DNA of 11,449 nucleotides, taken from assembly GCA_903874585.1 (NCBI GenBank), contig CAIQSY010000251.1:1-11449 (forward strand), written 5' to 3'. The notes beneath the pieces are model-generated. The model had not been told where the DNA came from and did no database searches. It saw only the letters and a list, made by a program, of their open reading frames with translations. Below, in pieces: positions 1-7,344 of this stretch. Made by a program: the position numbers and the translations under genes. Positions within the stretch are counted from its first letter, which is position 1. Every line of letters starts with the position of its first letter. This DNA is from an uncultured Chlorobiaceae bacterium. GTDB taxonomy: Bacteria > Bacteroidota > Chlorobiia > Chlorobiales > Chlorobiaceae.

Positions 1-1257
1 GGCTGCGTTGCGGAGCGCTTCGTAGTGGCGCAGGCTGGTGACGAGCACACTTGCTTCTTGTTGTTTGTTCAGTCCCTCCGCAATGCCGCCCATCATGCTC
101 TTCAGGCGGTCAAGACCATCTCCTTTGGCGGCAGCTATACCGCAAACATCGCCACCAGTTGCTGCTCGCAGTTGTTGCAGCCGTGCAGCGCTCTCGGTGG
201 TAAGGTCGGTTTTATTGGCGATGACAATCAGGTGAGCCGTTGAGTATTGCTCCAAAAATGCTTGAATCTGGGGAACTTCGTCGCGATAATTGTTGAGACT
301 AATGTCGAGGAGATAGAGAATCAGGTCGGCTTCAGAGATTTTTTTGTAACTGCGCCGAATGCCCTCATGCTCAATTTCCTCCTCGCCTTCGCGCAAGCCA
401 GCGGTGTCGGTGAGGCGAAACATGGTCTTTTCATGCACAAAACACTCTTCGATGTAGTCGCGTGTTGTGCCAGGCTGATGGCTCACGATGGAGCGCTCTT
501 CGCCAAGCAGCGCATTCAGTAACGTCGATTTGCCGGCATTTGGCTTTCCCGCAATAACGGTAGCCACACCCTCTTTCAACAGCCGACCGTGCTGGTAGGA
601 ATCAATCAGGCGCGAAAGCTCATCCTGCAAGAGATGCAGCTCCGCCTGAAGTGCGGTACGATTTTGGAACTCAACATCCTCCTCGCTGAAGTCAAGTTCA
701 AGTTCGAGCAGAGCGCATGAACGCAGCAGCTCTTCGCGCATGGCATCAAGCCGGTTGGAGAGCGTACCCTGCATCTGGGTCACTGCAGTGCGGAATGCGG
801 ACTCGGATCGGGCGTGAATCATTTCGCCAATCGCTTCTGCCTGCAACAAATCAATTCGGCCATTGAGAAACGCGCGTCGGGTAAACTCTCCAGGTTCGGC
901 TAACCGGCACCCTTCATCAAGCAAAACTTTCAGGATATGTTTCACCACAACAGGACCGCCGTGGCAACTGAATTCCACCATATCCTCCTTCGTAAAAGAG
1001 TTTGGCGAACGAAACACCAGCGCCACCACTTCGTCAATCAGCCCGTCGCTGTCGTGCATGGTGCCGAAATGAGCCATGAAGCCTTTCGATTGCTCAACGT
1101 GAAAAGCCGGATTTCCCTTTTTGCGGAACACTTTGTGGGCAATGTCAAAAACTCCTCTGCCGCTGATACGCACCACGGCGAGTGCCCCGACACCAACCGG
1201 CGTCGCTATTGCGGCAATTGGTTCTTGCTGCTGAATCGGAATTGATGTGGTGGTCAT
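1..1257 (-). CDS. mnmE: tRNA uridine-5-carboxymethylaminomethyl modification GTPase MnmE (3' end beyond window)
   Basis: MnmE acts with MnmG to place the (carboxymethyl)aminomethyl group on C5 of the wobble uridine of certain tRNAs, using a tetrahydrofolate one-carbon unit and GTP hydrolysis. The visible 419 residues start at ATG 1255-1257 (MTTTSIPIQQQEPIAAIATP). They show the N-terminal tetrahydrofolate-binding domain (ISGRG, SCHGGP and EPGEFTRRAF segments), a helical region, then the inserted G domain. G1 is GKPNAGKST at 237-245 (P-loop Lys243), G2 is TTRDY at 264-268, G3 is DTAG at 284-287, G4 is NKTD at 348-351, and G5 is probably AAK at 376-378. The frame runs open to base 1. About 50 residues are missing, which in the family include the C-terminal Cys-x-Gly-Lys motif, so I cannot say whether it is kept. 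No clear Shine-Dalgarno sequence precedes the start. Its GC content looks higher than that of the dnaA region. The identification is secure. Confidence 0.97.
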   Translation of the reverse strand, partial: MTTTSIPIQQQEPIAAIATPVGVGALAVVRISGRGVFDIAHKVFRKKGNPAFHVEQSKGFMAHFGTMHDSDGLIDEVVALVFRSPNSFTKEDMVEFSCHGGPVVVKHILKVLLDEGCRLAEPGEFTRRAFLNGRIDLLQAEAIGEMIHARSESAFRTAVTQMQGTLSNRLDAMREELLRSCALLELELDFSEEDVEFQNRTALQAELHLLQDELSRLIDSYQHGRLLKEGVATVIAGKPNAGKSTLLNALLGEERSIVSHQPGTTRDYIEECFVHEKTMFRLTDTAGLREGEEEIEHEGIRRSYKKISEADLILYLLDISLNNYRDEVPQIQAFLEQYSTAHLIVIANKTDLTTESAARLQQLRAATGGDVCGIAAAKGDGLDRLKSMMGGIAEGLNKQQEASVLVTSLRHYEALRNAA

Positions 1258-1263
1258 AGTCAG

Positions 1264-1401
1264 TTACAAGGGGTTTATGCAATATTCCGGCAACGAGTCA
1301 ATCTTTCCGGCAATGCCCTCTTCTGCAAGGTTCTGCTCTTGACGCGGATCAAGTTTTGCAGACTCTTCCGCAAGTCGTGAATGCTCGATGCTGATTTTTG
1401 A
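1264..1401 (-). pseudogene. Possible tail of a small antitoxin-like gene, no start
   Basis: Between mnmE and hepT the reverse strand has a 45-codon open frame with no start. It is bounded upstream by a TAA at 1402-1404 and ends with TAA at 1264-1266. It reads as a hydrophilic, acidic helix (LAEESAKLDPRQEQNLAEEG) followed by a Pro-Glu-Tyr near the end. From memory this style resembles the C-terminal tails of small ribbon-helix-helix or similar antitoxins, and the location beside a toxin-antitoxin pair fits, but no DNA-binding part is visible. 45 open codons can occur by chance, so this is a weak call. The rest of 1258-1430 holds nothing I recognise. Confidence 0.3.
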
Positions 1402-1430
1402 TTAACGTTAATTGTATTTTTAAAAGCACG

Positions 1431-1781
1431 TTAGCTCTGTTTGCACATATTTTGCAACGACTCCAATAGTTTAGGAATATCGTCTTGAATAATGCTCCAT
1501 ATCGTATCATTATCAACACCAAGATATCCGTGAATAATGCGATTACGCATTGCAACAATGGCACGCCATGCTATTTCAGGATAAGCCGTTCGCACATCAT
1601 CCGGAATATGCGTAGCAGCTTCACCAATTAACTCAAGATTACGAAGCGTAGCATCATAGGTTAACCCGCTTTCAATAAATTCTTCTTGTGTAAATCCGTC
1701 CGTATAAGCCAATACTTTTTCAGCGAAGCTTATCATATCACGAACATAGAAGAACCATACTCTATTATGCGTGTTAGACAT
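1431..1781 (-). CDS. hepT: HepT-like HEPN-domain RNase toxin (DUF86 family)
   Basis: This is a 116-residue all-helical protein of the HepT/DUF86 family. In characterised HepT-MntA pairs the HEPN protein is an RNase toxin, and the partner neutralises it by adding AMP to a tyrosine near its active site. The diagnostic R-X4-H-X-Y motif is present as RNRIIHGY: Arg79, His84 and Tyr86, the last being the expected modification site. I chose ATG 1779-1781 (MSNTHNRVWF) because it gives an 8-nt overlap (ATGTCTAA) with the end of the upstream mntA gene, implying translational coupling. An in-frame ATG at 1799 would add six residues and deepen the overlap to 26 nt. All motif residues are kept and there is no frameshift, so the toxin looks intact. 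Function is inferred from the family. Confidence 0.9.
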   Translation of the reverse strand: MSNTHNRVWFFYVRDMISFAEKVLAYTDGFTQEEFIESGLTYDATLRNLELIGEAATHIPDDVRTAYPEIAWRAIVAMRNRIIHGYLGVDNDTIWSIIQDDIPKLLESLQNMCKQS

Positions 1782-2067
1782 ACAGCATCTCCGATTCAAT
1801 AAATGGGCGAAGCTCTTGGCGTAAGGCTTTTTCGGTTACTAAATCAATAGTACAGCCGAACAAATCTTCGAGGTAAAAAAGAACGCCAAAATAGCGGCTG
1901 GATGTGGCTGGTCCATCAAAAGCTATAAGAACATCAATGTCGCTTGTAGCTTTTGCTTCATTGCGAGCGTATGAGCCAAAGAGCGATAAATGGGTAACTC
2001 CAAAGCGCGCTTGTAACTCGGGTTTGCTTTTAGCTAAAAGCGCTAATATTTCATTTTTTGCAAGCAT
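1774..2067 (-). CDS. mntA: MntA-like minimal nucleotidyltransferase antitoxin
   Basis: This is a 97-residue minimal nucleotidyltransferase. The G-S-X10-D-X-D signature is Gly31-Ser32 followed by Asp43 and Asp45 (GSYARNEAKATSDIDVL), with a third acidic residue probably at Asp75 (CTIDLV). In the family these residues bind metal and ATP, and the enzyme AMPylates its cognate HepT, silencing the RNase. The gene lies directly upstream of hepT and overlaps it by 8 nt, the usual antitoxin-first order. The start ATG 2065-2067 has a GGAG Shine-Dalgarno sequence about 9 nt upstream, which supports it. No operator is obvious upstream. The catalytic residues are intact, so the module is probably functional. 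A solitary minimal nucleotidyltransferase with another role is less likely given the partner. Confidence 0.9.
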   Translation of the reverse strand: MLAKNEILALLAKSKPELQARFGVTHLSLFGSYARNEAKATSDIDVLIAFDGPATSSRYFGVLFYLEDLFGCTIDLVTEKALRQELRPFIESEMLYV

Positions 2068-2140
2068 TGATATTTCTCCAGAATACTTTTTGATAAAACC
2101 CTAAGAAAAGCAAATGTTTGTCTCTACTATGAAATCAATC

Positions 2141-2190
2141 TTGTCATTGCGGAGCGAAGCGATGGTTACTGAGCCTGTCGAAGTAAGAAT
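2141..2190. repeat. Dispersed intergenic repeat relic
   Basis: The stretch combines GTCATTGCGGAGCGAAGCGA with a following TGAGCCTGTCGAAG unit. Both strings resemble short palindromic or mosaic repeats that recur between genes in many bacterial genomes (the cattgcg-agcgaagcg and ttcgacaggctcag types). I recognise the wording from general knowledge; no second copy is present in this window. It lies in the 155-nt gap between mntA and the methyltransferase-like tail. Confidence 0.45.
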
Positions 2191-2222
2191 CCACCTCATA
2201 CCTGCATTCCTTTATTTTCCCG

Positions 2223-2297
2223 TCAACCTACCTTAAACACTTTCATCACTTCGTCGCCGAGATGGTTGATGACTTTGACTTGCATTAAAACTGTCAT
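2223..2297 (-). pseudogene. Remnant resembling the C-terminal tail of a DNA methyltransferase
   Basis: A 24-codon frame, from ATG 2295-2297 to TGA 2223-2225, reads MTVLMQVKVINHLGDEVMKV then FKVG. The block VKVINHLGDEVMKVF resembles the extreme C-terminus of site-specific adenine DNA methyltransferases or related restriction-modification proteins, as I remember them. Nothing of a catalytic domain (NPPY/DPPY or FxGxG) is present. Its ATG overlaps the TGA of the radical SAM fragment as ATGA, either a chance join or a coupled leftover. It is most simply the tail end of a lost restriction-modification gene. Confidence 0.4.
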
Positions 2298-2962
2298 TTA
2301 GGGCAGCGCTTTACTTGATAATACTTCAATACCTCGTCCACAGCGGACTCGCCCGTTGCTGTTGTCTCGTCAAACAGATTTGCTGCAACAACTTTCTTGA
2401 GTTTGTGCAACTGCACCTCATCAAGACAATTGTACTTTTCCCACCACTCGGCAGTAAGATTGTCTTTGTATTTGAAACGGTGAATGATGAACGCTTCTGG
2501 CATCCACAGGATTTTGTGAAACTCGTCTATGTTTTTTCCGAAAGCTTCTTCGAAAAAAGACTTCCCGCGACCGATCTTGCCTTTTGTTGCGTTCAGAACT
2601 GCCTGCACTGATCGGATAAACTTGCGGTTCCAATGTTTCCCAATGTATTCTCGGTTATAAAAATAATCCAGATCGTCAATAGGATGATACTTCATCGGGA
2701 ATGAGTATATCGTCACACTAAGCTCATCACACAAGTCGATATTGATTTTCAACCTGTAATACAAATCATCCGGTTTATCCTCAAAATTGTAGAGCAAGTA
2801 GTTGGCTAATTGCTTGATACCATGTGTTGCTGCACTGCGTATAGCATTTTCATAGGTATCTTTCATTGAGTAGTGGTCAAACGCAATTCGTAGCGGTCGG
2901 ATATTGGTCTCTGCCAGCTTCTTCATTTTCTCGTCAGTTACGAGACGAGCGTCCACACCCTG
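2294..2962 (-). pseudogene. 5'-truncated radical SAM protein gene
   Basis: The 220 or so residues begin abruptly at QGVDARLVTDEKM, which in radical SAM proteins lies well inside the TIM-barrel domain (commonly F-N-Q-G-x-D-A-R-L). It continues with RPLRIAFDH, the strand-loop ANYLLYNFEDKPDDLYYR, SVTIYSFPMKYHP and a C-terminal region that I cannot assign. The N-terminal half with the CX3CX2C cluster that binds the 4Fe-4S centre and SAM is absent. The only early start available is a GTG (2954-2956) inside the conserved block, so a working enzyme is not expected. The frame immediately upstream runs into the palindromic repeat at 2972-2991 and then a stop. The 3' end is cleanly terminated by TGA at 2294-2296. 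I infer a decaying gene that lost its 5' half by insertion or deletion at the repeat. Confidence 0.72.
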
Positions 2963-2971
2963 AATAAAGAA

Positions 2972-3035
2972 CCCCGCCGCAAGCAGCGGGGTATTTTGAA
3001 GAGAACTCTATCATACTTTACGCCCTCAAGAGGCG
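2972..3035. repeat. Cluster of three short palindromes at the radical SAM breakpoint
   Basis: There are three hairpin-forming units in 64 nt. CCCCGC/GCGGGG arms occupy 2972-2977 and 2986-2991 around CGCAAGCA. AGAG-AA-CTCT is at 3000-3009. An imperfect hairpin has CGCC/GGCG arms at 3021-3024 and 3032-3035 around CTCAAGA. The first lies 9 nt from the last recognisable radical SAM codon. Similar GC-rich hairpins are found in dispersed palindromic repeats and at ends of IS200/IS605-type elements, but no transposase is present. The following 3036-3107 is AT-rich and holds nothing recognisable. Confidence 0.55.
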
Positions 3036-3107
3036 GGGAATATGACCCATAGAGATTTAATATATTAGAAACTACAGAAAAATTCCGCTCATTCTGGACA
3101 TTTTCAT

Positions 3108-4568
3108 TCATATCTTGAAAAAATCACTTCGTACTTTAATTTCTTTATTACTATACAAACAGCGCTCAAAGCAAGCCACACTCTCGATATGGCTGGTATG
3201 CGGAAACATGTCAACCGGCTGCACAGAGGTGAGCCTGTAGCCTGCTTCTGCAATATCTTTACCATCACGCGCAAGACTTGCGGGATTACAACTGACATAC
3301 ACAATTCGCTCTGGCTTAAGCTGAAGCATGGTTTTGATTGCTTTTGGGTGCATTCCTGCACGCGGCGGATCGGTCACAATAACCCGTGGCGCATCATATT
3401 CACCAAGCGTTTCAAGCATGGAATGAAAATCTTTCAGATCCACTTGAAAAAATGCCGCATTGGTAACTCTATTCAACACCGAATTATTTCGGGCATCATT
3501 GATGGAGCTTGCCACCACCTCCAAACCAACAGCTTGACGACAATGTTGTGCTAAATAAAGGGTGATGGTTCCCGTACCGCAATAAAGATCATAAACAGTA
3601 TCATCAGGCTGCAACCCGGCAACCGCAAGAATGTTGTTGTAGAGCACTTCAGCCTGCGCGGTGTTCGTCTGAAAAAACGAGTTTGCTGATATGCTGAAAT
3701 CAAGCGTACCAAGACGCTCGGTAATAGAGCCTTCACCACAAAGCGTAAACTCGGCATCTCCCGTCGCTACAGTATTATGGCGCTCAGTCACATTGTTGAC
3801 CACCGTCAGCTTTTGCCCAGCCATACCCGCCTGCAGGTGCTGTGTATATCGCTGCATAAGCGTTTCGTCGTGCCACGACGTCACCAGATTCACCATAACC
3901 TCCTGGCGATTCTCACTGAAACGTACCACCAGATTGCGCAAAAAACCAGTATGCGCCTTAACACCATAAGGAGCAAGCGCGTTGGCAAGAGCAAACTCGC
4001 GGGTCAATGCAAGCACGCGATTCATCTCCTCTTTAGCAAGATAGCAATAGTCGATATCGATCACCTTTTCAAAATTACCCGGCGTATGGAAACCAAGCGC
4101 AAACTCTTTCGGGCGGGAAAGCTGCTCAAGCGAAAGCTCTTCAGGCAGCAGATAACGCATATTGGAGAATGAAAATTCAATCTTGTTCCGATAATGAAAT
4201 GGGCTCGAAGCAGCGTAAACCTGATGGACGGGAGGAGCAGAAAATCCACCAAGATGCTCAAGAGCATCCGCAACCTTTTTCTGTTTATAAAGAAGCTGAG
4301 CGTCATAAAGAATGTGCATCAGCTTGCAGCCACCACAGACACCAAAATAGGTGCATAACGGATCGGTACGTTCCGGGGAAGGCTCAAGAATCTCGACGGC
4401 GATTGCCTCAATGTAGCGTTGACGCACCTTTTTAATCCGAGCAGAAACGCGATCGCCAACAGCAACCATACCGCTCACCATCACCGCCATACCGTTATCA
4501 AGACGCCCGAAACATTGATCTTTTTCAGCAAGATCAGTCACCGTCAAGGTAAGAGTATCACCTTTCAT
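3108..4568 (-). CDS. rlmD: 23S rRNA (uracil-C5)-methyltransferase, RlmD/TrmA family
   Basis: This is a SAM-dependent RNA m5U methyltransferase of the RlmD/RumA-RlmCD-TrmA family. Residue numbers count from the upstream ATG at 4586; subtract 6 for the start chosen here. An N-terminal TRAM domain (about 8-68) is followed by the 4Fe-4S cysteines Cys78, Cys84, Cys87 (CTYFGVCGGC) and Cys181. SAM motif I is DLYCGTGT at 333-340, then DPPRAGMH at 406-413. The catalytic nucleophile is Cys433 (YVSCNPASLARD) and the probable general base is Glu468 (SHIESV). Full family length is kept, with a short basic tail after the usual end. I prefer the ATG at 4566-4568 because a GGAGGAAG sequence precedes it, while the ATG at 4586 has no ribosome binding site. 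The exact target base (E. coli RlmD: U1939) cannot be read from sequence. It lies downstream of the PAP2 gene on the same strand, with a 51- to 69-nt gap depending on the start. Confidence 0.92.
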   Translation of the reverse strand: MKGDTLTLTVTDLAEKDQCFGRLDNGMAVMVSGMVAVGDRVSARIKKVRQRYIEAIAVEILEPSPERTDPLCTYFGVCGGCKLMHILYDAQLLYKQKKVADALEHLGGFSAPPVHQVYAASSPFHYRNKIEFSFSNMRYLLPEELSLEQLSRPKEFALGFHTPGNFEKVIDIDYCYLAKEEMNRVLALTREFALANALAPYGVKAHTGFLRNLVVRFSENRQEVMVNLVTSWHDETLMQRYTQHLQAGMAGQKLTVVNNVTERHNTVATGDAEFTLCGEGSITERLGTLDFSISANSFFQTNTAQAEVLYNNILAVAGLQPDDTVYDLYCGTGTITLYLAQHCRQAVGLEVVASSINDARNNSVLNRVTNAAFFQVDLKDFHSMLETLGEYDAPRVIVTDPPRAGMHPKAIKTMLQLKPERIVYVSCNPASLARDGKDIAEAGYRLTSVQPVDMFPHTSHIESVACFERCLYSNKEIKVRSDFFKI

Positions 4569-4574
4569 GAAACG

Positions 4575-4584
4575 CTCTTCCTCC
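4575..4584 (-). promoter_or_regulatory. Ribosome binding site deciding the rlmD start
   Basis: GGAGGAAGAG is read on the reverse strand, with GGAGG ending 11 nt before the ATG at 4568. It overlaps the first possible ATG (4584-4586), which itself is preceded only by an AT-rich, T-run sequence. This argues for initiation at 4568, giving 486 residues rather than 492. Confidence 0.5.
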
Positions 4585-4637
4585 ATAACAAAAAAATAAA
4601 CGAGATTAAGAAAACAACAAACGACACGCCAAGCCGC

Positions 4638-5234
4638 TCAATCAACACGATTTTGACGCATACGCCAAGGCTGTACAATATTCTTTAAAACCCAGGAAAA
4701 AAAAAGATAGATGAAGGCTGCGCTGCCAATACCAATGATCATACCAGCAAGCAGATCACTTGGATAGTGAACGCCAGTATAGGCACGAGAAAAAGCAATC
4801 GCAAAAGCGTAGAAAATGATAATCCCGGTAAAGAGCTTTTCAACCAAAACACCTCGATGGAAAAAAATCCAGAGCATGGCTGCAACTGAGGCTGCATTTG
4901 CGGCATGAGATGATGCAAAAGAGTAGCTGTGCGGCTGATTAATCAACAGTCGTACATGATCGAGCGCAAAACAGGGACGAATACGCTGAACAAGCGGTTT
5001 GAGAAGACCTGAAGCAATAAAATCTGCCAGTCCAAGAGACGCAAAAACTAACAGAAGTAGAGCAATACCTGACTTTCCTGCACGAACTAGCACAAAAAGA
5101 GCTATGAGCAATAAAATATGTCCAGAGAGCTTAGGCGCTGTTAAAAAGACCATCAGATCATCCAATGCGGGATGAACCAGAGAGAGGTTCAACAACCGAA
5201 AGAGCCAGATATCAACTTGTTCCAACAACGCCAT
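4638..5234 (-). CDS. PAP2-family membrane phosphatase (undecaprenyl-diphosphatase-like)
   Basis: This is a 198-residue integral membrane protein of the PAP2 superfamily, which removes phosphate from lipid phosphates or diphosphates such as phosphatidate or undecaprenyl diphosphate. All three signature motifs are present: K-X6-R-P (Lys79 to Arg86-Pro87), a central S-x-x-S-S-H (Ser105 to His110, with Ser-Ser-His for the more usual Ser-Gly-His) and S-R-X5-H-X3-D (Ser149-Arg150, His156, Asp160). His110 and His156 are the expected catalytic pair. About five or six hydrophobic segments lie around 38-50, 56-75, 105-125, 135-150 and 160-182. Its ATG is 9 nt after the yidC stop, so it is probably translated from the yidC message. 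The substrate cannot be decided from sequence; a role in cell-envelope lipid recycling is an inference from the family and the operon. Confidence 0.88.
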   Translation of the reverse strand: MALLEQVDIWLFRLLNLSLVHPALDDLMVFLTAPKLSGHILLLIALFVLVRAGKSGIALLLLVFASLGLADFIASGLLKPLVQRIRPCFALDHVRLLINQPHSYSFASSHAANAASVAAMLWIFFHRGVLVEKLFTGIIIFYAFAIAFSRAYTGVHYPSDLLAGMIIGIGSAAFIYLFFSWVLKNIVQPWRMRQNRVD

Positions 5235-5243
5235 AAGAATAGA

Positions 5244-6992
5244 CTACTTTTTAGCGCCCCCTTTTTTCTGTTTCTTCGAAGCATTTGAAGAAGGAGCTAC
5301 TAAACTGACAGGAGGCAGATCATCCGCCGTCGTCGTTTTATTGATGTAAAACTGCTGTGCAACACTGAAAATGTTAAACATCAAATAATAAAGCCCTAAA
5401 CCAGCAGGCATATTATTGAAGAAAAGTAGCATCATGGCAGGGAACATATACATCATCACCTTCATCTGCTCATTCGACTGCGTCGTCGGTGTAATTTTCT
5501 GCTGAAGATACACCGTCACTCCCATAAGAATCGGGAAAACAGCAATATGATCACCATACATCGGTATCGAGAATCCAAAATTAAGAATTGAATCCGGTAC
5601 CGATAAATCTTTTGCCCAGAGAAAACTATGCTGACGAAGTTGAATGGATGAACGGAACACATAAAACATGGCAAAAAGCAGTGGCATTTGCAGCACAACA
5701 GGTAAACATCCGCCAACAGGATTAACACCAGCCTCTTTATAAATCCGCGATAATTCACTCTGCAACTTCGCTGGATTATCCTTGTACTTCTCCTGCAGCT
5801 CCTTCAACACTGGCTGAAGCGCCGACATTTTTTTCATCGACTTGGTAGAAGCCATTGAAAGCGGATAGGTCACCAGTTTGATAAGAAAAGCAAAAATAAT
5901 GATGATGAGCCCATAATTACCAACGAAACCATTCATCCAGTTGAAAACTGGAAGAATCACGTACTCCGCAACAGGCCTTGTCAACCAGTCCCATCCAAAA
6001 TCCATCACCTTTTCAAGACCGACATGCTGTGCTTTAACAATGTTATAGTCGAGCGGTCCAAGATAGAGATTGAACTTATTATTCGTAACAGTACCAACTG
6101 CGGGAACATCCATCTTCAACGCAGCGACATAATTTTCAAAATCACTACCTGCAGCACGTTTACCATCGAGATAGATTCCTGATGTTTTGCCTTGAGGGAT
6201 AAGAGCCGCAACAAAATATTTATTTCGTACCGCAACCCACTGTGCTTCACCCGATTGCTCTTCGCGAAAAACCTCATTCGGTTTGCTTGCATCAATCTTC
6301 ACCTGACTACCACCAAGAAAAGCACTTGCCCAAGTACTCTGGGCTTCATCCTGTTTATTTTTCTCAGAATAGGCAATGCCACCATCCCATTGTACCTGAT
6401 ATTCGTTACCTGCGAGTTCATTGGCAAAACCGGTCAAGTTCACATCGTAACCAACATTGTAGCTATCACCACCAAAAGTGTAGGTGATTTCAATTGCCCG
6501 CTGCGGTGCAACATCAAGGTGATAACGCAAGGAATAACGATCTTTGCCAGTAATTGAACGCAATGTATCAAGCGTCACTGTCTTGAAATAGAGATCACGC
6601 GTATCAATTCTCTTCCCTTCACGCGTTAAAAACAACAGTGAAAGCGCGCCATTTTTACTGTTACTGATCATATCAAACGCTTTGAGATGACCATCAAGGT
6701 GTTTTTTAAGCACCAGAGACTTTAATGTTGCTCCTTTTGATGACATCGTTGCCTTAAAGACATCATTCTCAATCGTAAAGAGTTTCTCTTCACCACCTGC
6801 AGAAGCTGCAAATGACCCAAAATTATCAGTAACAGGGATTTGAGCCAAAGTAGCTGAAGAAGGTTGTGCCGTTTGCACTGTCTTGACTGCCACTGGCGGT
6901 GGAACAGGCTTATGTTCTGGCGCCATAAACTGAAGCCAGACCATCATAATAACCGCTATAATTGCAAGACCAGTTACCGAATTTTTATCCAT
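5244..6992 (-). CDS. yidC: Membrane protein insertase YidC
   Basis: YidC inserts and folds inner-membrane proteins, alone or with SecYEG. The 582 residues have the Gram-negative layout. An N-terminal membrane anchor (about 6-23) is followed by a large periplasmic domain (about 60-315). The conserved membrane core begins near 345, with the YPLSMASTKSMKKM cytoplasmic stretch, the coiled cytoplasmic loop (about 390-420), NPVGGCLPVVLQMP at 424-437, and later helices near 483-498, 512-527 and 529-548. The tail is lysine-rich (KKQKKGGAKK), as in many YidC proteins, where it contacts ribosomes. The position equivalent to E. coli Arg366 is Lys372 (LIKLVTYPL), keeping the positive charge in the hydrophilic groove; this is normal for the Bacteroidota/Chlorobi type as I recall it. 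It starts 14 nt after yidD. No Shine-Dalgarno sequence is evident. Confidence 0.97.
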   Translation of the reverse strand: MDKNSVTGLAIIAVIMMVWLQFMAPEHKPVPPPVAVKTVQTAQPSSATLAQIPVTDNFGSFAASAGGEEKLFTIENDVFKATMSSKGATLKSLVLKKHLDGHLKAFDMISNSKNGALSLLFLTREGKRIDTRDLYFKTVTLDTLRSITGKDRYSLRYHLDVAPQRAIEITYTFGGDSYNVGYDVNLTGFANELAGNEYQVQWDGGIAYSEKNKQDEAQSTWASAFLGGSQVKIDASKPNEVFREEQSGEAQWVAVRNKYFVAALIPQGKTSGIYLDGKRAAGSDFENYVAALKMDVPAVGTVTNNKFNLYLGPLDYNIVKAQHVGLEKVMDFGWDWLTRPVAEYVILPVFNWMNGFVGNYGLIIIIFAFLIKLVTYPLSMASTKSMKKMSALQPVLKELQEKYKDNPAKLQSELSRIYKEAGVNPVGGCLPVVLQMPLLFAMFYVFRSSIQLRQHSFLWAKDLSVPDSILNFGFSIPMYGDHIAVFPILMGVTVYLQQKITPTTQSNEQMKVMMYMFPAMMLLFFNNMPAGLGLYYLMFNIFSVAQQFYINKTTTADDLPPVSLVAPSSNASKKQKKGGAKK

Positions 6993-7006
6993 GACAACGC
7001 ACGTTA

Positions 7007-7270
7007 TTATTTACCAGAAAAATCATTTTTACGACCAGAACCAGATGGAACAGGATCAAAGCCGCCTTTAGAAAAGGGATTGCAACGAAGAATACGCCAG
7101 ACTGTCAGCCACAATGCATAAAAAAAATTGTGTTTCTGAAAAGCCTCCAGCGCATAACTGGAACAACTAGGAATATACTTACAGGAGGGACCAAGCAAAG
7201 GAGAGAGAAATGCCCGGTAAAATTTTATCAGCGCTATCGGTAGTTGATTAATCACCTTCCAGCTCTTCAT
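7007..7270 (-). CDS. yidD: Membrane protein insertion efficiency factor YidD
   Basis: YidD is a small, probably membrane-associated protein that assists YidC-dependent insertion; its exact activity is unknown. The 87 residues carry the family hallmarks: an amphipathic N-terminus (LIKFYRAFLSPLLGPSCKY), the PSCSSYA block with conserved cysteines, a second helix (ALWLTVWRILRCNPF) and the SKGGFDPVP motif near the end. It sits between rnpA and yidC, the classic order. An AGGAG element lies about 12 nt upstream of the ATG, with a second AGG nearer to it. The 74-nt gap to rnpA contains no gene. Confidence 0.95.
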   Translation of the reverse strand: MKSWKVINQLPIALIKFYRAFLSPLLGPSCKYIPSCSSYALEAFQKHNFFYALWLTVWRILRCNPFSKGGFDPVPSGSGRKNDFSGK

Positions 7271-7344
7271 ACACCTACAGCTCCTTAACCCGATAAAAAA
7301 CTTTTACAGCCTTACAAAATAATGGTCAAGGCTCATCTAATAAT

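Noticed and set aside
25..1245. Several forward-strand open frames opposite mnmE
   Set aside because: They lie antisense to a clearly coding GTPase with all G motifs; their translations have no recognisable domain.
1349..1564. Reverse-strand frame of 71 codons overlapping hepT
   Set aside because: It is a shadow of hepT in another frame, with cysteine-rich, family-less sequence.
2972..3035. Rho-independent terminator or IS200/IS605 end
   Set aside because: The first hairpin is GC-rich but no T-run follows on either strand in the right place, and there is no transposase, so I call it only a repeat cluster.
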